DNA of 64,000 nucleotides from JANQQN01 sp964519665 (lineage in GTDB: Bacteria > Myxococcota > Kuafuiibacteriia > Kuafuiibacteriales > Kuafuiibacteriaceae): the NCBI GenBank assembly GCA_964519665.1, contig CAZFIV010000025.1, positions 1-64,000 on the forward strand, given 5' to 3'. Made by a program: the position numbers and the translations under genes. This document shows positions 46,128 to 55,020 of this stretch, one piece after another. A model generated the notes under the pieces. It ran no database searches. It was not told where the DNA came from and saw only the letters and a list, made by a program, of their open reading frames with translations. How positions within the stretch are numbered: position 1 is the stretch's first letter; every line of letters starts with the position of its first letter.

Positions 46128-48344
46128 TCAGTCGCCGGAGGCGGGCTCGATCTCGATGGCCGGTTCGGTCATCAGCTTGTGAACGAAGTAGGCGTATTCG
46201 AGCGCTGTTCGCATGGCAAGTTGGTTCTGATTGGCCGTGCCTCCGTGACCCCCTTCGATGTTTTCGTAGTAGTATGTGGGATAGCCGAGCTCGATCAGCT
46301 TCGCGACGGCCTTGCGAGCGTGGCCCGGGTGAACACGGTCGTCCTTGGTCGACGTGTAGAAGAGCGCCTGTGGGTAGGACGGGCCGGCCTTAAGGTTCTG
46401 ATACGGCGAGTACTTCCCGATGAAGTCCCAGTCTTCGGGTTTGTCGGGGTCGCCGTACTCGCCCATCCAGCTGGCACCCGCCAGGAGCTTCGAGTAGCGG
46501 CGCATGTCGAACAGCGGAACGCCGCAGTCGATCGCCGCGTACAGGTCGGGCCGTTGGGTGAGGGCGACGCCCATCAGAAGACCTCCGTTCGAACGGCCGA
46601 TCGCACCGAGCAGCTCCGGCTTGGTGACGCCGCGGCGAATGAGGTCTTCGCTGACCGCGAAGAAGTCATCGAACGCCCGCTGTCGATTCTCGCGCAGAGC
46701 AGATGAATGCCAGCGGGGTCCGTATTCGCCGCCCCCCCGAATATTCGTTAGGACCAGCACGCCGCCTCGGCGGACCCAGAGCTTGCCCGCCAGGGCACCG
46801 TGTTGGGGGCGGGATGGATCCGAGTAGTAGACCGGCCGGATCGGAATCAGAAACCCGCCGTATCCGTACTGAACCGTGGGTGCGGGGCCTTTCCCAAGGA
46901 CATCGCGGCGTCCCATGACGAAGTACGGAACCTTGGTGCCGTCGCTGCTCGTCGCGAAGTGCTGCTCGACCCGCACATCGGTCGCATCATAGTGGGCGGG
47001 CAGTGACTGCACGCGGCGCAGCCGGTTGGTCCTCGAGACCGAGTACATGGTCGGCGGTTGGGTGAGGCTCTCGTATAGGATGAACGCTTCGTCCATCGAG
47101 CCGCTGGCCCCGGCGATGCGGACCGCGCCGTTGTCCGGAAGCTTGAGGTCGGTGCCGACCCAACCGTTCTTGCTCGGGCGATACCGCTTCGCCTTGCCTT
47201 TGACGTCTTCCATCATCGACACGACGATCGAGGTCTTGGCCACCCGCACCTCGGCGAACGCTTGGCGGTCGGTCGGAATCGCGATGACCCGGGCGGCCTT
47301 CGAAGCGAGGTCGAACGTCATCAGCGTGCCGGGCTCGTACGACGCGCCCTGGTAAGACCAGGGCTGGTTGATCCGAAATACGAGAGCGTTTCCGAAGAGG
47401 CCGGACAGCGAGATTCGGGTGGGTAGAGGCAGTCGCTCGGGGCGCTGATTCCCATCCAGCGAATAGAACTCTTGGTCCCAGAACGACTTGCCCCGCTGGA
47501 TCAGCGGGACGACGTGCTGACCGTGTCGCAGAACGATGGGGTTGGCCGCGACGTCGGTCGGCTCGGCTTCGAAGATTTTTTCGGCCTCCGCGAACGGAGT
47601 GCCGCGCCGCCACCGGCGAACCTCGCGGGGGTAGCCGGATGCGGTCATCCCGCCGCCCCAGTCCGCCGCGACCAGGAGGTTGTCCTGGTCGAGCCAGGCC
47701 CGCCCGTACTTACCTTCCGGCAGAACGAAGCCTTCGGGGTCGAACTTACGCTGCGAGACCACGTACTCTCGGCTGACGGCCGCGTCGGTACCGCCTCGCG
47801 AGAGGTTGACCATGCACCGGTCGTACTTCGGGGGCAGGCAGGTCGCCGCTTGGTAGACCCAGTTCTCTTGTTCGGCCTTCGCGAGCTCGTCGACGTCGAG
47901 CACGACCTTCCATCTCGGCTTGCCTCGACGATACGACCGCAGCGACGCCCGGCGCCACACGCCACGCACGTTCTTGTTGTCTTGCCAGAAGTTATCGACG
48001 GTCTTGCCGCTGATGCCCACCAGTGGAATGCGGGCGTTCGAAGTCAGGATGGTGAGCGCGTCGCGGTAGAGCTCATCGTAGGCGGGCGTCGATTTCAGCT
48101 TGGCGAGCGTTCGGCGGTTCTGGGCGCGCACCCATTCGAGCTGCCGCTCGCCGTCGATGGTCTCCAACCATTGGTGCGGATCGACCTCGGGCTTGGCGAC
48201 GGTCGAAGTCTCGGCCGCCGTCGAGTCCGACCGACTCTCCGGCGGACGCTCGAGCTGCGCTTCGGGGGTCGATGTCACGCAGGCGGCGGAAAGGACGAAC
48301 GCGAAGGGGAGCGCGAGCCGTGGGGTTTCAGAGCGTCGTGGCAT
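46128..48344 (-). CDS. Prolyl oligopeptidase family serine peptidase (S9), lipoprotein
   Basis: A 738-residue S9A-type enzyme cutting short peptides after proline or related residues. The N-terminus has a lipobox (VLSAAC), so it is probably lipid-anchored in the envelope. A seven-bladed propeller fills about residues 55-470. The C-terminal alpha/beta-hydrolase domain has the catalytic Ser in GAIGRSNGGLLMGVALTQRP, Asp in STKDDRVHPGHARKAV and His in NIEGGHGGTANQNQ. The oxyanion-side sequence GYGGFLIPIRPVYY is also typical. Length fits the family. It is followed by a solute-binding protein gene on the same strand, upstream in transcription. Confidence 0.93.
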   Translation of the reverse strand: MPRRSETPRLALPFAFVLSAACVTSTPEAQLERPPESRSDSTAAETSTVAKPEVDPHQWLETIDGERQLEWVRAQNRRTLAKLKSTPAYDELYRDALTILTSNARIPLVGISGKTVDNFWQDNKNVRGVWRRASLRSYRRGKPRWKVVLDVDELAKAEQENWVYQAATCLPPKYDRCMVNLSRGGTDAAVSREYVVSQRKFDPEGFVLPEGKYGRAWLDQDNLLVAADWGGGMTASGYPREVRRWRRGTPFAEAEKIFEAEPTDVAANPIVLRHGQHVVPLIQRGKSFWDQEFYSLDGNQRPERLPLPTRISLSGLFGNALVFRINQPWSYQGASYEPGTLMTFDLASKAARVIAIPTDRQAFAEVRVAKTSIVVSMMEDVKGKAKRYRPSKNGWVGTDLKLPDNGAVRIAGASGSMDEAFILYESLTQPPTMYSVSRTNRLRRVQSLPAHYDATDVRVEQHFATSSDGTKVPYFVMGRRDVLGKGPAPTVQYGYGGFLIPIRPVYYSDPSRPQHGALAGKLWVRRGGVLVLTNIRGGGEYGPRWHSSALRENRQRAFDDFFAVSEDLIRRGVTKPELLGAIGRSNGGLLMGVALTQRPDLYAAIDCGVPLFDMRRYSKLLAGASWMGEYGDPDKPEDWDFIGKYSPYQNLKAGPSYPQALFYTSTKDDRVHPGHARKAVAKLIELGYPTYYYENIEGGHGGTANQNQLAMRTALEYAYFVHKLMTEPAIEIEPASGD

Positions 48345-48407
48345 CGGGAGAATCTAGACATGTCCCGCATCAAATTGCAGCCCCGCTGGGCGCGGGCGCA
48401 GGCTCGA

Positions 48408-49415
48408 CTAGAGTCCGATGTCGAATCGGAATCGGATGCCGCCTTCGCGCCGAAGGTGGTCGTACGGATCGGGCTCGACCTTGTACTGCGCTGGAACCTT
48501 GTCCCAGTTGTCGTAGTACACGCCTTCGATCATGATCTTGGGCTTCTTCTTCGCTTCCGGCCGGCGCACCGTCAGCCAGTCGTACGATTCGGTCGGGGGC
48601 TCGCTGCCGGCCTTCTTACCCGCCAAAATGAGCTCGGGTTGCCCGTCTCCGTCCATGTCGGTTCGGATCCAGCCGACTTCGAGGATCTCGTGAAACGAGC
48701 CGTCGACCATCATCTCGGAGATCTCGCGGTTGAAACGGGCGATGATCTGCTCGGCGCGCGGATGGTCTCGGCGCACCGCGAAGTGTAGCGGTCGAATGAC
48801 GAGGGGATGGCGCCCGATGGTCAGTAGCCGCTTTGACTCCTTCGGATAGTCGTTGGTCAGGTGTTTGGCGATGACGTCGTCGACCAGCATGTAGTCGATG
48901 TCGCCCGACAAAAGAGCGGTCAGATTCTTCTGGTCGCTCGCGCCTCGGATGAACACCGGCCCATCATCCCGCTCGACCGACTCGCCGTACTCGTACGCTC
49001 TGACGATCGCGACCCGCTTGCCCTTGAGGGCTGAAAGCTCGGTGGCTGATACGTCCGTGCCTTTGCGGCCGATCAAGATCAATCGATTCTCCAGGAACGG
49101 CTCGGAATACAGCATGTACTCCTCGCGTTGCGGGCTCCGCCACAGCGCGGCCGTGCCGTCGAACGGGCCTTCCTCGAGCGCCGCCGTAAGGGCTCCGGGC
49201 GCGACGATCTTGACGGTGGTCTTGATACCGCTGCGCTCGAGCGCTCGGGTCACGAGGTCGATGGCGATGCGCGGCTCGCCGACTGCCGCCGTGAACGGCG
49301 GCCAGGCGTCCGATACGAGCCGGAGAGGGCGGCCTTGCGCGGCGGCCGACTGAGCCGAGCACGCGGCGAGTGCAAAAAGCGAGGCCCAGCCGAGGCGACC
49401 AACGATGCGAACCAT
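48408..49415 (-). CDS. Periplasmic solute-binding-like protein (SBP family 3)
   Basis: A 335-residue lipoprotein (lipobox LFALAAC). Residues about 27-245 fit the type 3 extracellular solute-binding fold: LVSDAWPPFTAAVGEPRIAI, FDGTAALWRSPQREEYMLYS, RKGTDVSATELSALKGKRVA and LLSGDIDYMLVDDVIAKHL. A further region of about 80 residues contains a DMDGDGQPE segment, which may bind calcium, and ends in RFRFDIGL. No ABC permease or ATPase is near, so it may serve a sensor or scavenging role. ATG 49415 is chosen for the signal peptide. Confidence 0.8.
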   Translation of the reverse strand: MVRIVGRLGWASLFALAACSAQSAAAQGRPLRLVSDAWPPFTAAVGEPRIAIDLVTRALERSGIKTTVKIVAPGALTAALEEGPFDGTAALWRSPQREEYMLYSEPFLENRLILIGRKGTDVSATELSALKGKRVAIVRAYEYGESVERDDGPVFIRGASDQKNLTALLSGDIDYMLVDDVIAKHLTNDYPKESKRLLTIGRHPLVIRPLHFAVRRDHPRAEQIIARFNREISEMMVDGSFHEILEVGWIRTDMDGDGQPELILAGKKAGSEPPTESYDWLTVRRPEAKKKPKIMIEGVYYDNWDKVPAQYKVEPDPYDHLRREGGIRFRFDIGL

Positions 49416-49501
49416 ACCCGATGATAGGCCAAGGACGCTGCGCAGGGCAATCGATGCGATCACCGGTCGGCTCAGGTGGCGGCGGTCGGGCTGACGAAAC
49501 T

Positions 49502-50032
49502 TCAGCGTTGCAGGCTTGATTGACTCCGGTGCACCGAGCGCCAGCCGGTACCGGCGGTGGCCTGGATCCTACCCGCTACGACCTCCCCACACGAGGCGTA
49601 CGCCCACCGGCGACCGCCGCCGCCACGGATGAACCCGGCCGCACTACAGTCGCCGACGGCGGGCGTCGCGGCACGGAGCTCGAGGTCGGTTCGCCCGTTT
49701 GTTTCGATGCGACGAAACAACAGCCGGACCTTTCGCCCCGTTCGGCGCTCGGGCACCGGGTTGAACCTCCACGACCGGACTTCGGTCAGCGCGGCGGCTT
49801 CGAACCGACCCTTGGGCGACGCATAGAGCGGCAGCGCGCTCTCGACCCGCCCCCGAGCGTCGAGGTCGAACCCGACGACGACGATACCGTCCGCGCCCCA
49901 AGCGTCGCTCCGCTCGGAGGGCTGAACCTCGAGCCCCGGTAACAAGGTACTGCGGTAAGCTTCGCTCGGCATCACGATTCGGCTGGGGGCTTCGCCGTGC
50001 AAACACGCGGTGGCCGATACGCAGACCACCAT
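49502..50032 (-). CDS. TonB C-terminal-like lipoprotein, start uncertain
   Basis: About 176 residues from ATG 50032. A short hydrophobic segment ends in Cys (VVCVSATAC). Residues about 45-110 resemble the TonB C-terminal domain: GADGIVVVGFDLDARGRVES, PKGRFEAAALTEVRSWRFNP and VRLLFRRIE. The same frame is open upstream through a tandem repeat coding for VDPADP units to GTG 50239 and beyond, so the true protein may carry a Pro/Asp-rich N-terminal arm. TonB proteins normally have the TM helix before the Pro-rich arm; here the order would be reversed. The start cannot be settled from sequence. Confidence 0.5.
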   Translation of the reverse strand: MVVCVSATACLHGEAPSRIVMPSEAYRSTLLPGLEVQPSERSDAWGADGIVVVGFDLDARGRVESALPLYASPKGRFEAAALTEVRSWRFNPVPERRTGRKVRLLFRRIETNGRTDLELRAATPAVGDCSAAGFIRGGGGRRWAYASCGEVVAGRIQATAGTGWRSVHRSQSSLQR

Positions 50033-50106
50033 GAGGTAACGCGGCCCCCGAAGGCCGCCCCAGGCCGGCTCCGGCGTGGCAGGGGCGTTGGAACGGCGCC
50101 CGACGG

Positions 50107-50222
50107 GGTCAACCGGGTCAACGGGGTCAGCCGGGTCAACGGAGTCAGCCGGTTCAACGGGGTCAACGGGGTCAGCCGGGTCAACGGGGTCAGCCGGGTC
50201 AACGGGGGCAGCCGGGTTAACC
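50107..50222. repeat. 9-bp tandem repeat array (VDPADP-coding on minus strand)
   Basis: Roughly a dozen imperfect 9-base units of the form GGGTCAACG or GGGTCAGCC fill this interval. On the minus strand they read VDPADPVDP in the open frame of the TonB-like gene; all units keep the frame. The array lies between that gene's minimal start and the end of asnB. Confidence 0.85.
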
Positions 50223-50303
50223 GCGTCTGATAGATCCACTTGCAAAAGCTTAGGGCGCCGGGTCGACCCGATCAATGCCGGCGTGGCGATGACCGTGAAT
50301 CGC

Positions 50304-52001
50304 TCAAAGCGCGACCGATGCCTGGGCGTCGTCGTCGGCGTTATCACTCGCCCCGTGCACGGTCATCATACGGCCGGAGATGTCGCCGGCCATGGTTGCC
50401 CACTCCGACCTCCAGGCGAACGCTTCGGGGGTCGAGCAGGCGATCGAGCGCCCAGTACCGACCGTCCGCAGCGGCGTTCGGCCCGCCGCGCGGCCGACGA
50501 AAGTTTCTTCGAACAGGCTTCGCATCCAATAGAGCTCGGGGGTGGTCGGCGGATCTTCCGAGAAGCGCTCGGCCCGGTGGGCCCACTGCCCCGGCTGAAG
50601 TTGGCGCTCGGCGAAAGCACGCAGCTCATCGACCCACGCGTAGCCTACGCCGTCCGAGAATTGTTCCTTTTGGCGCCACAGAATGTCGTCGGGCAGCCAG
50701 GGGTCGCTCGGGTCGTCGAACGCTCGGCGCAACCAGGCCTTCTCGATGGGTCGTTCGGATCCGACCGCCGTCGATCGAGGCCCGGGCTGGCGGGCGGCCG
50801 GATCGGTTGACAACGCGAGCTCGACGAACGCCTGGTCGAGGAACGGGAACCTCAGCTCGAGGCCGTGCGCCATCGGCGCCTTGTTGGCCCTCATCACGTC
50901 GAACTGATGAAGTCGAAAGGTCTTTCGGATCGTTTCGCGGTGAAACTCGGCCGGCGAGGGTGCGTGGTGAAAGTACAGGTACCCCCCCAACAGCTCGTCG
51001 GCGCCTTCCCCTGACAGCACCATCTTGAAGCCGAGGTCGCGGATTCGCTTGGCGAGGAGGTACGTTGGGACCGCCGTTCGGATCTGCTGGTAGCTCTCCA
51101 GATGCCTCACCACCGCGGGCACGGCAGCGAGGGCTTCTGCGATCGTAAACGTGAACTCGTGGTGTTGGGTCCCTAGACAGGTCGCCAGCCGTCTTGCCGG
51201 GGCCAAGTCGGGCCCGTCGGCGAGTCCGATGGCGAAGGAGTGGATCGGCCCATCGTACTCGACCTGTCGAGCGCGAACCAGTCGTGTCGCGGCGGCCGCG
51301 ACCAACCCCGAGTCCAGCCCGCCCGACAGCAGCACCCCGAAGGGCACATCGGCCATGAAGCGTTTGGCGACGGCGTCCACCAGGGTTCGACGGATGGTGG
51401 CGGGCTCAGGACGACCGATCGGAACGTGGTCCATCCACGGTCGCTTGAACCATCGCCAGGTCGTGATACTGCGGCCGTCGTAGGCCCACGCTTCGCCGGG
51501 CCCCACGAGCTCGATTCGGGCGCAGTGGTCGACCAGCGCCTTCATTTCGGAAGCAAACCAGATGGTGCCGTCGTCGTGGTGTCCGACGTACAGGGGGCAG
51601 ATACCGACCGGATCCCGTGCGACGAGCCAGTGGCCGGTTTGATCATCGACCACCGCCAAGGCGAACTGGCCATCGAGATGTTCGGGCAGTCGGTCGCCGA
51701 AGCGGCGCCACGCAGGGCCGATGGCGCCGCAATCGGCCGCGCCGGCAGCCAGCTCGAGGTGGTTGTAGATTTCGCCGTTGGCGACCCAGGCCACCGTTTC
51801 GGCGACGAACGGTTGTCGGCCGCCTTCGGGATCGACGACCGCCAGTCGGCGGTGGCCCAGGAGCGCCCTGCGGCCGCTCCACAAGCCCTCGCCGTCGGGC
51901 CCACGGTGCTCGAGCGATGCGAGGCCGCTCCGGACCGCATCCAGATGTCGGCGGGCTGACCCGCCTTTTTCTCCATCAAAAACCGCGATGATTCCGCACA
52001 T
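50304..52001 (-). CDS. asnB: Asparagine synthase (glutamine-hydrolysing)
   Basis: A 565-residue AsnB-type enzyme. Translation from ATG 52001 gives MCGIIAVFDGEKGG, leaving Cys2 as the N-terminal nucleophile of the glutaminase domain, which continues with LEHRGPDGEGLWSG and WVANGEIYNH. The synthetase domain holds the ATP pyrophosphatase loop GVLLSGGLDSGLVAAA and GEGADELLGGYLYF. It makes asparagine from aspartate, glutamine and ATP. The length is close to the E. coli enzyme. A GGAGG lies about 10 bases upstream. It is a single gene here. Confidence 0.94.
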   Translation of the reverse strand: MCGIIAVFDGEKGGSARRHLDAVRSGLASLEHRGPDGEGLWSGRRALLGHRRLAVVDPEGGRQPFVAETVAWVANGEIYNHLELAAGAADCGAIGPAWRRFGDRLPEHLDGQFALAVVDDQTGHWLVARDPVGICPLYVGHHDDGTIWFASEMKALVDHCARIELVGPGEAWAYDGRSITTWRWFKRPWMDHVPIGRPEPATIRRTLVDAVAKRFMADVPFGVLLSGGLDSGLVAAAATRLVRARQVEYDGPIHSFAIGLADGPDLAPARRLATCLGTQHHEFTFTIAEALAAVPAVVRHLESYQQIRTAVPTYLLAKRIRDLGFKMVLSGEGADELLGGYLYFHHAPSPAEFHRETIRKTFRLHQFDVMRANKAPMAHGLELRFPFLDQAFVELALSTDPAARQPGPRSTAVGSERPIEKAWLRRAFDDPSDPWLPDDILWRQKEQFSDGVGYAWVDELRAFAERQLQPGQWAHRAERFSEDPPTTPELYWMRSLFEETFVGRAAGRTPLRTVGTGRSIACSTPEAFAWRSEWATMAGDISGRMMTVHGASDNADDDAQASVAL

Positions 52002-52208
52002 CGGTAAAGCCTCCAAAGAGGCCAACCAAGCGTTTCGAGCGGGGGACGAGGGAAATTTTCCCGAGGTCACCTCGCCCGCAGGCGAGGTTGGCGCTCGGTC
52101 GATTCAGGTCAGACCAATAACGCTCCCCGCCCCGGTGGCGTGGGATTATTATTGGTATTGCGGCAAGCCGCGCTGACGACGGTGATCGTCACGCCGCCAC
52201 TAGGCCGA

Positions 52209-52680
52209 ATCGACCCCTCGCCTGTCAATGTGCCTTACCCATTTTTTTGACCGTCTCGAGACGATCGCCGGCCGGTTCGCGTACCGGGAGCCAGGGCTTT
52301 CCGGGAGACCAAGCCTGGCGATTCAACCGCGGTCATCATGGGCGACTTCAACGCCGCGCCCGACAATCCCCCCATGGGACGCGGCGGTCATCCGGCGCAT
52401 GCCAAAGGAGGTGGTGAGCAGGTTCGACTTCGGCCCGCATTCCGAACCGCTTACCCCGATGGGCCCGTACGGGGCACCATGCATCGCTTCACGGGAAGAC
52501 GAGATGGACCGATGATCGACCACGTCCTGGTGACCGTGAGCATCGACGTCATCGATGCAGCGGTGGTCGTGCTCGGGCCGGGTGAACGCTGCCCATCCGA
52601 CCATTTCCCTATCCTGGCCGACCTGCGGTTCTCCGAAGACGATCGCCGCATTTCAACTTCAATCCCGAACCATCCGCGCT
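52209..52680 (+). pseudogene. Broken endonuclease/exonuclease/phosphatase (EEP) family gene
   Basis: Pieces of one EEP domain appear in different frames: THFFDRLETIAGRFAY near 52220-52280, then TAVIMGDFNA-like text, MGDFNAAPDNPP from 52338, and RRDGPMIDHVLVTVSIDV with RCPSDHFPILADLRFS to the end. MGDFNA and SDHFP are signature motifs of the family (metal-binding Asp/Asn and catalytic Asp-His). Frameshifts and short deletions separate the parts and the N-terminal third is gone. The 207 bases before it hold nothing identifiable. Confidence 0.7.
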
Positions 52681-52704
52681 AAACTCGAGCGGAGGAGGAT
52701 AACC

Positions 52705-53907
52705 ATGACCACCCAAGTGCAAAGCGAGTCCGCTGCGTCGTCTACGCCCGATGATGACGCCGCCTTTCGAGCCGAAGTTCGGGCGTTTCTCGACCGTGTG
52801 TTGCCCCCTGAGAAACGCTTTCAAGAGCATACGATCGAGCGGCAGACCAAAGAGGGGGTCCGGTGGTGGCACGAGACCCTGGCCGCCCAAGGTTGGGGAG
52901 CCCCGGCGTGGCCGAAGCAGTACGGCGGCGCAGGTTGGACGGTTCGCCAGCAGGCTATCTTTTCAGACGAATGCGCGCGAGCCGGGGCGCCGCTGATCTC
53001 GCCGTTCGGCCTCGTGATGGTCGGCCCCGTGATCTACACCTTCGGCGATGAAGAGCAAAAGGCCCGGCATTTGCCGCCGATCCTCGACGCGTCGATCTTT
53101 TGGTGTCAGGGCTACAGCGAGCCGGGGTCGGGCTCCGATTTGGCGTCGCTATCGACTCAGGCGGTTCGGGACGGCGACCACTACGTCGTCAACGGGCAGA
53201 AGATCTGGACGACCCAAGCCCAGTGGGCCGACTGGATGTTTTGCTTGGTGCGGACGAACAACGAAGGTCGGCCTCAGGCCGGCATTTCGTTCTTGCTGAT
53301 CGACATGGAGAGCCCGGGCCTGGAAGTGCGGCCGATCTACACGATCGACGGCATGCACCACCTCAACGAGGTTTTCTTCACCGACGTGCGGGTTCCGGTC
53401 GAGAATCTGGTCGGCGAAGAGAACAAGGGCTGGACGTATGCGAAGTTTCTGCTGGGCCACGAGCGAGCCGGTATCGCGGCCGTCGCCCCGTCGCGCGCCG
53501 AGCTCAAGCGCTTGCGGGCGTTGGCCAGCTCCGAAGAGCACTTCGCAGACCCGCCGGGGCGGGATCCGTACTTCATCGAGCGCTTCAACGACCTCGAGAA
53601 CCGCCTCGAAGCCCTCGCGGCCCTCGAGATCCGCGCCCTGTCCGCTCCCGAGACCTCTATGGAGGGCATGCTCCTGGCGTCGCCGCTCAAGATCCTGGGC
53701 TCGCACATCATGCAAGATCTCGCGGAGCTCGCCATCGACGTGATGGGCCCCGCCGCGTTGCCGCAGGTCGGGGCGGGCTCGATGTACGGCGAGCTCGGTG
53801 CCGACTACATGACCTCGCACCTCTTCGGTCGCGCCCACTCGATCTACGGCGGGACGTCCGAAGTGCAGAAGAACGTCATCGCCAAGCTGTTGGCCGGAAT
53901 GGGGTGA
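52705..53907 (+). CDS. Acyl-CoA dehydrogenase, large partner
   Basis: A 400-residue flavoenzyme oxidising acyl-CoA at the alpha-beta bond. Seen: N-terminal helical domain (AFRAEVRAFLDRVLPPEKRF), FAD/substrate segment WCQGYSEPGSGSDLASLSTQ, GQKIWTTQAQWADWMFCLVR and the C-terminal GRAHSIYGGTSEVQKNVIAK. The start is fixed by GGAGGAGG before ATG 52705. The next gene, a smaller acyl-CoA dehydrogenase, starts 3 bases after the stop. Such adjacent large/small pairs are known to form heterotetramers in steroid side-chain breakdown (for example FadE28/FadE29 in mycobacteria). The substrate here is unknown. Confidence 0.93.
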   Translation: MTTQVQSESAASSTPDDDAAFRAEVRAFLDRVLPPEKRFQEHTIERQTKEGVRWWHETLAAQGWGAPAWPKQYGGAGWTVRQQAIFSDECARAGAPLISPFGLVMVGPVIYTFGDEEQKARHLPPILDASIFWCQGYSEPGSGSDLASLSTQAVRDGDHYVVNGQKIWTTQAQWADWMFCLVRTNNEGRPQAGISFLLIDMESPGLEVRPIYTIDGMHHLNEVFFTDVRVPVENLVGEENKGWTYAKFLLGHERAGIAAVAPSRAELKRLRALASSEEHFADPPGRDPYFIERFNDLENRLEALAALEIRALSAPETSMEGMLLASPLKILGSHIMQDLAELAIDVMGPAALPQVGAGSMYGELGADYMTSHLFGRAHSIYGGTSEVQKNVIAKLLAGMG

Positions 53908-53910
53908 GCC

Positions 53911-55020
53911 ATGCTGCAGTTCACTGAAGAGCAGTCGATGCTTCGCGACAGCGCGCTTCGCTTCGCGAAAGAGCACTACGACTTCGACACTCGGCGCAAG
54001 CGTGCTCAAGCGCCCGAAGAGAACAGCCTATGGCCGATGATGGCCGAGCTCGGCTGGTTGCTCATCCCCTTCGCGGAGGACGACGGCGGCCTGGGCGGCG
54101 GCCTCGCCGAATTGGTGGGTCTCTACGAGGCGTTCGGTCGCGGACTGGTGCTCGAGCCCTTCTTCAGCACCGTCACGCTGGGTGGGGGCTTCGTGCGACA
54201 CGCGACGGACGCCGGTCGGCGCCAGGAGATCCTGGACGGAGTCATGGCCGGCCAGCGCCACGTGGCGGCGGCATTGTATGAACCGAAGCGACGCTTCGAT
54301 CTCATGGCCGTCGACACGGTCGCACAGCGCAGCGGCGGGGGCTTCGTGCTCCGCGGCGGCAAGTCCCTGGTGCTCGGCGGCGGCTTGGCGGAGGATCTGG
54401 TCGTGTTGGCGCGGACGGCGGGGCAGCCCGGGGACGCCGACGGTCGAACGCTGTTCTTGGTGCCCGCCGACCTCGCCGGCGTCCAGCGCCACGCTTACCG
54501 TTTGCGCGATGACCACCCGGCTTGCGACATCAACCTCGATGGTGTCCAGATCGGACCGGAAGCGGTCATCGGCGAGGTCGACCAGGCGAGCGTGGTGCTC
54601 GACGACGTCCTGTCGGCCGCCCGTGTCTGCTTGGCCGCCGAAGCGCTCGGAATCTGCACCGCAGCGACCGAAGCCACCAAGGCCTATCTCTCGACGCGAA
54701 CGCAGTTCGGTCGACCGATCGGAACCTTCCAGGTCTTGAGCCACCGTCTCACCGACATGTACGTCAAGAGCGAAGAGGTTCGGTCGTTGGTCTACCGGGC
54801 CGCGTCCGCCGACGGCACCGATGAGCTGTCGTGGTTGTCGATCCAGGCCAAGCTGCGCGCGAACACGGCCGGGCTCGACGTGACCAAGGAAGCGATTCAG
54901 TTGCACGGGGGCATCGGGGTGACCGAAGAGCTGGTGATCGGTCACTACTTCCGGCGAATGACGACCCTCGCGATGTTGTTCGGCGACACCGCCGCGCTAC
55001 GCGTCAAAGCCGCCACGTGA
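53911..55020 (+). CDS. Acyl-CoA dehydrogenase, small partner
   Basis: A 369-residue acyl-CoA dehydrogenase with the weaker conservation typical of the small member of heteromeric pairs: MLQFTEEQSMLRDSALRFAK, LGWLLIPFAEDDGGLGGGLA, then LAAEALGICTAATEATKAYL, STRTQFGRPIGTFQVLSHRL and IQLHGGIGVTEELVIGHYF. It starts 3 bases after the large-partner stop, so co-translation is very likely. Its last 17 bases overlap the end of the convergent rhomboid gene, in the GC-rich repeat zone. Confidence 0.9.
   Translation: MLQFTEEQSMLRDSALRFAKEHYDFDTRRKRAQAPEENSLWPMMAELGWLLIPFAEDDGGLGGGLAELVGLYEAFGRGLVLEPFFSTVTLGGGFVRHATDAGRRQEILDGVMAGQRHVAAALYEPKRRFDLMAVDTVAQRSGGGFVLRGGKSLVLGGGLAEDLVVLARTAGQPGDADGRTLFLVPADLAGVQRHAYRLRDDHPACDINLDGVQIGPEAVIGEVDQASVVLDDVLSAARVCLAAEALGICTAATEATKAYLSTRTQFGRPIGTFQVLSHRLTDMYVKSEEVRSLVYRAASADGTDELSWLSIQAKLRANTAGLDVTKEAIQLHGGIGVTEELVIGHYFRRMTTLAMLFGDTAALRVKAAT

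Noticed and set aside
50076..50230. Plus-strand frames reading STGSTGSAGS or VNGVSRVNGV
   Set aside because: They are simply the 9-bp repeat read on the other strand; no gene-like sequence flanks them.
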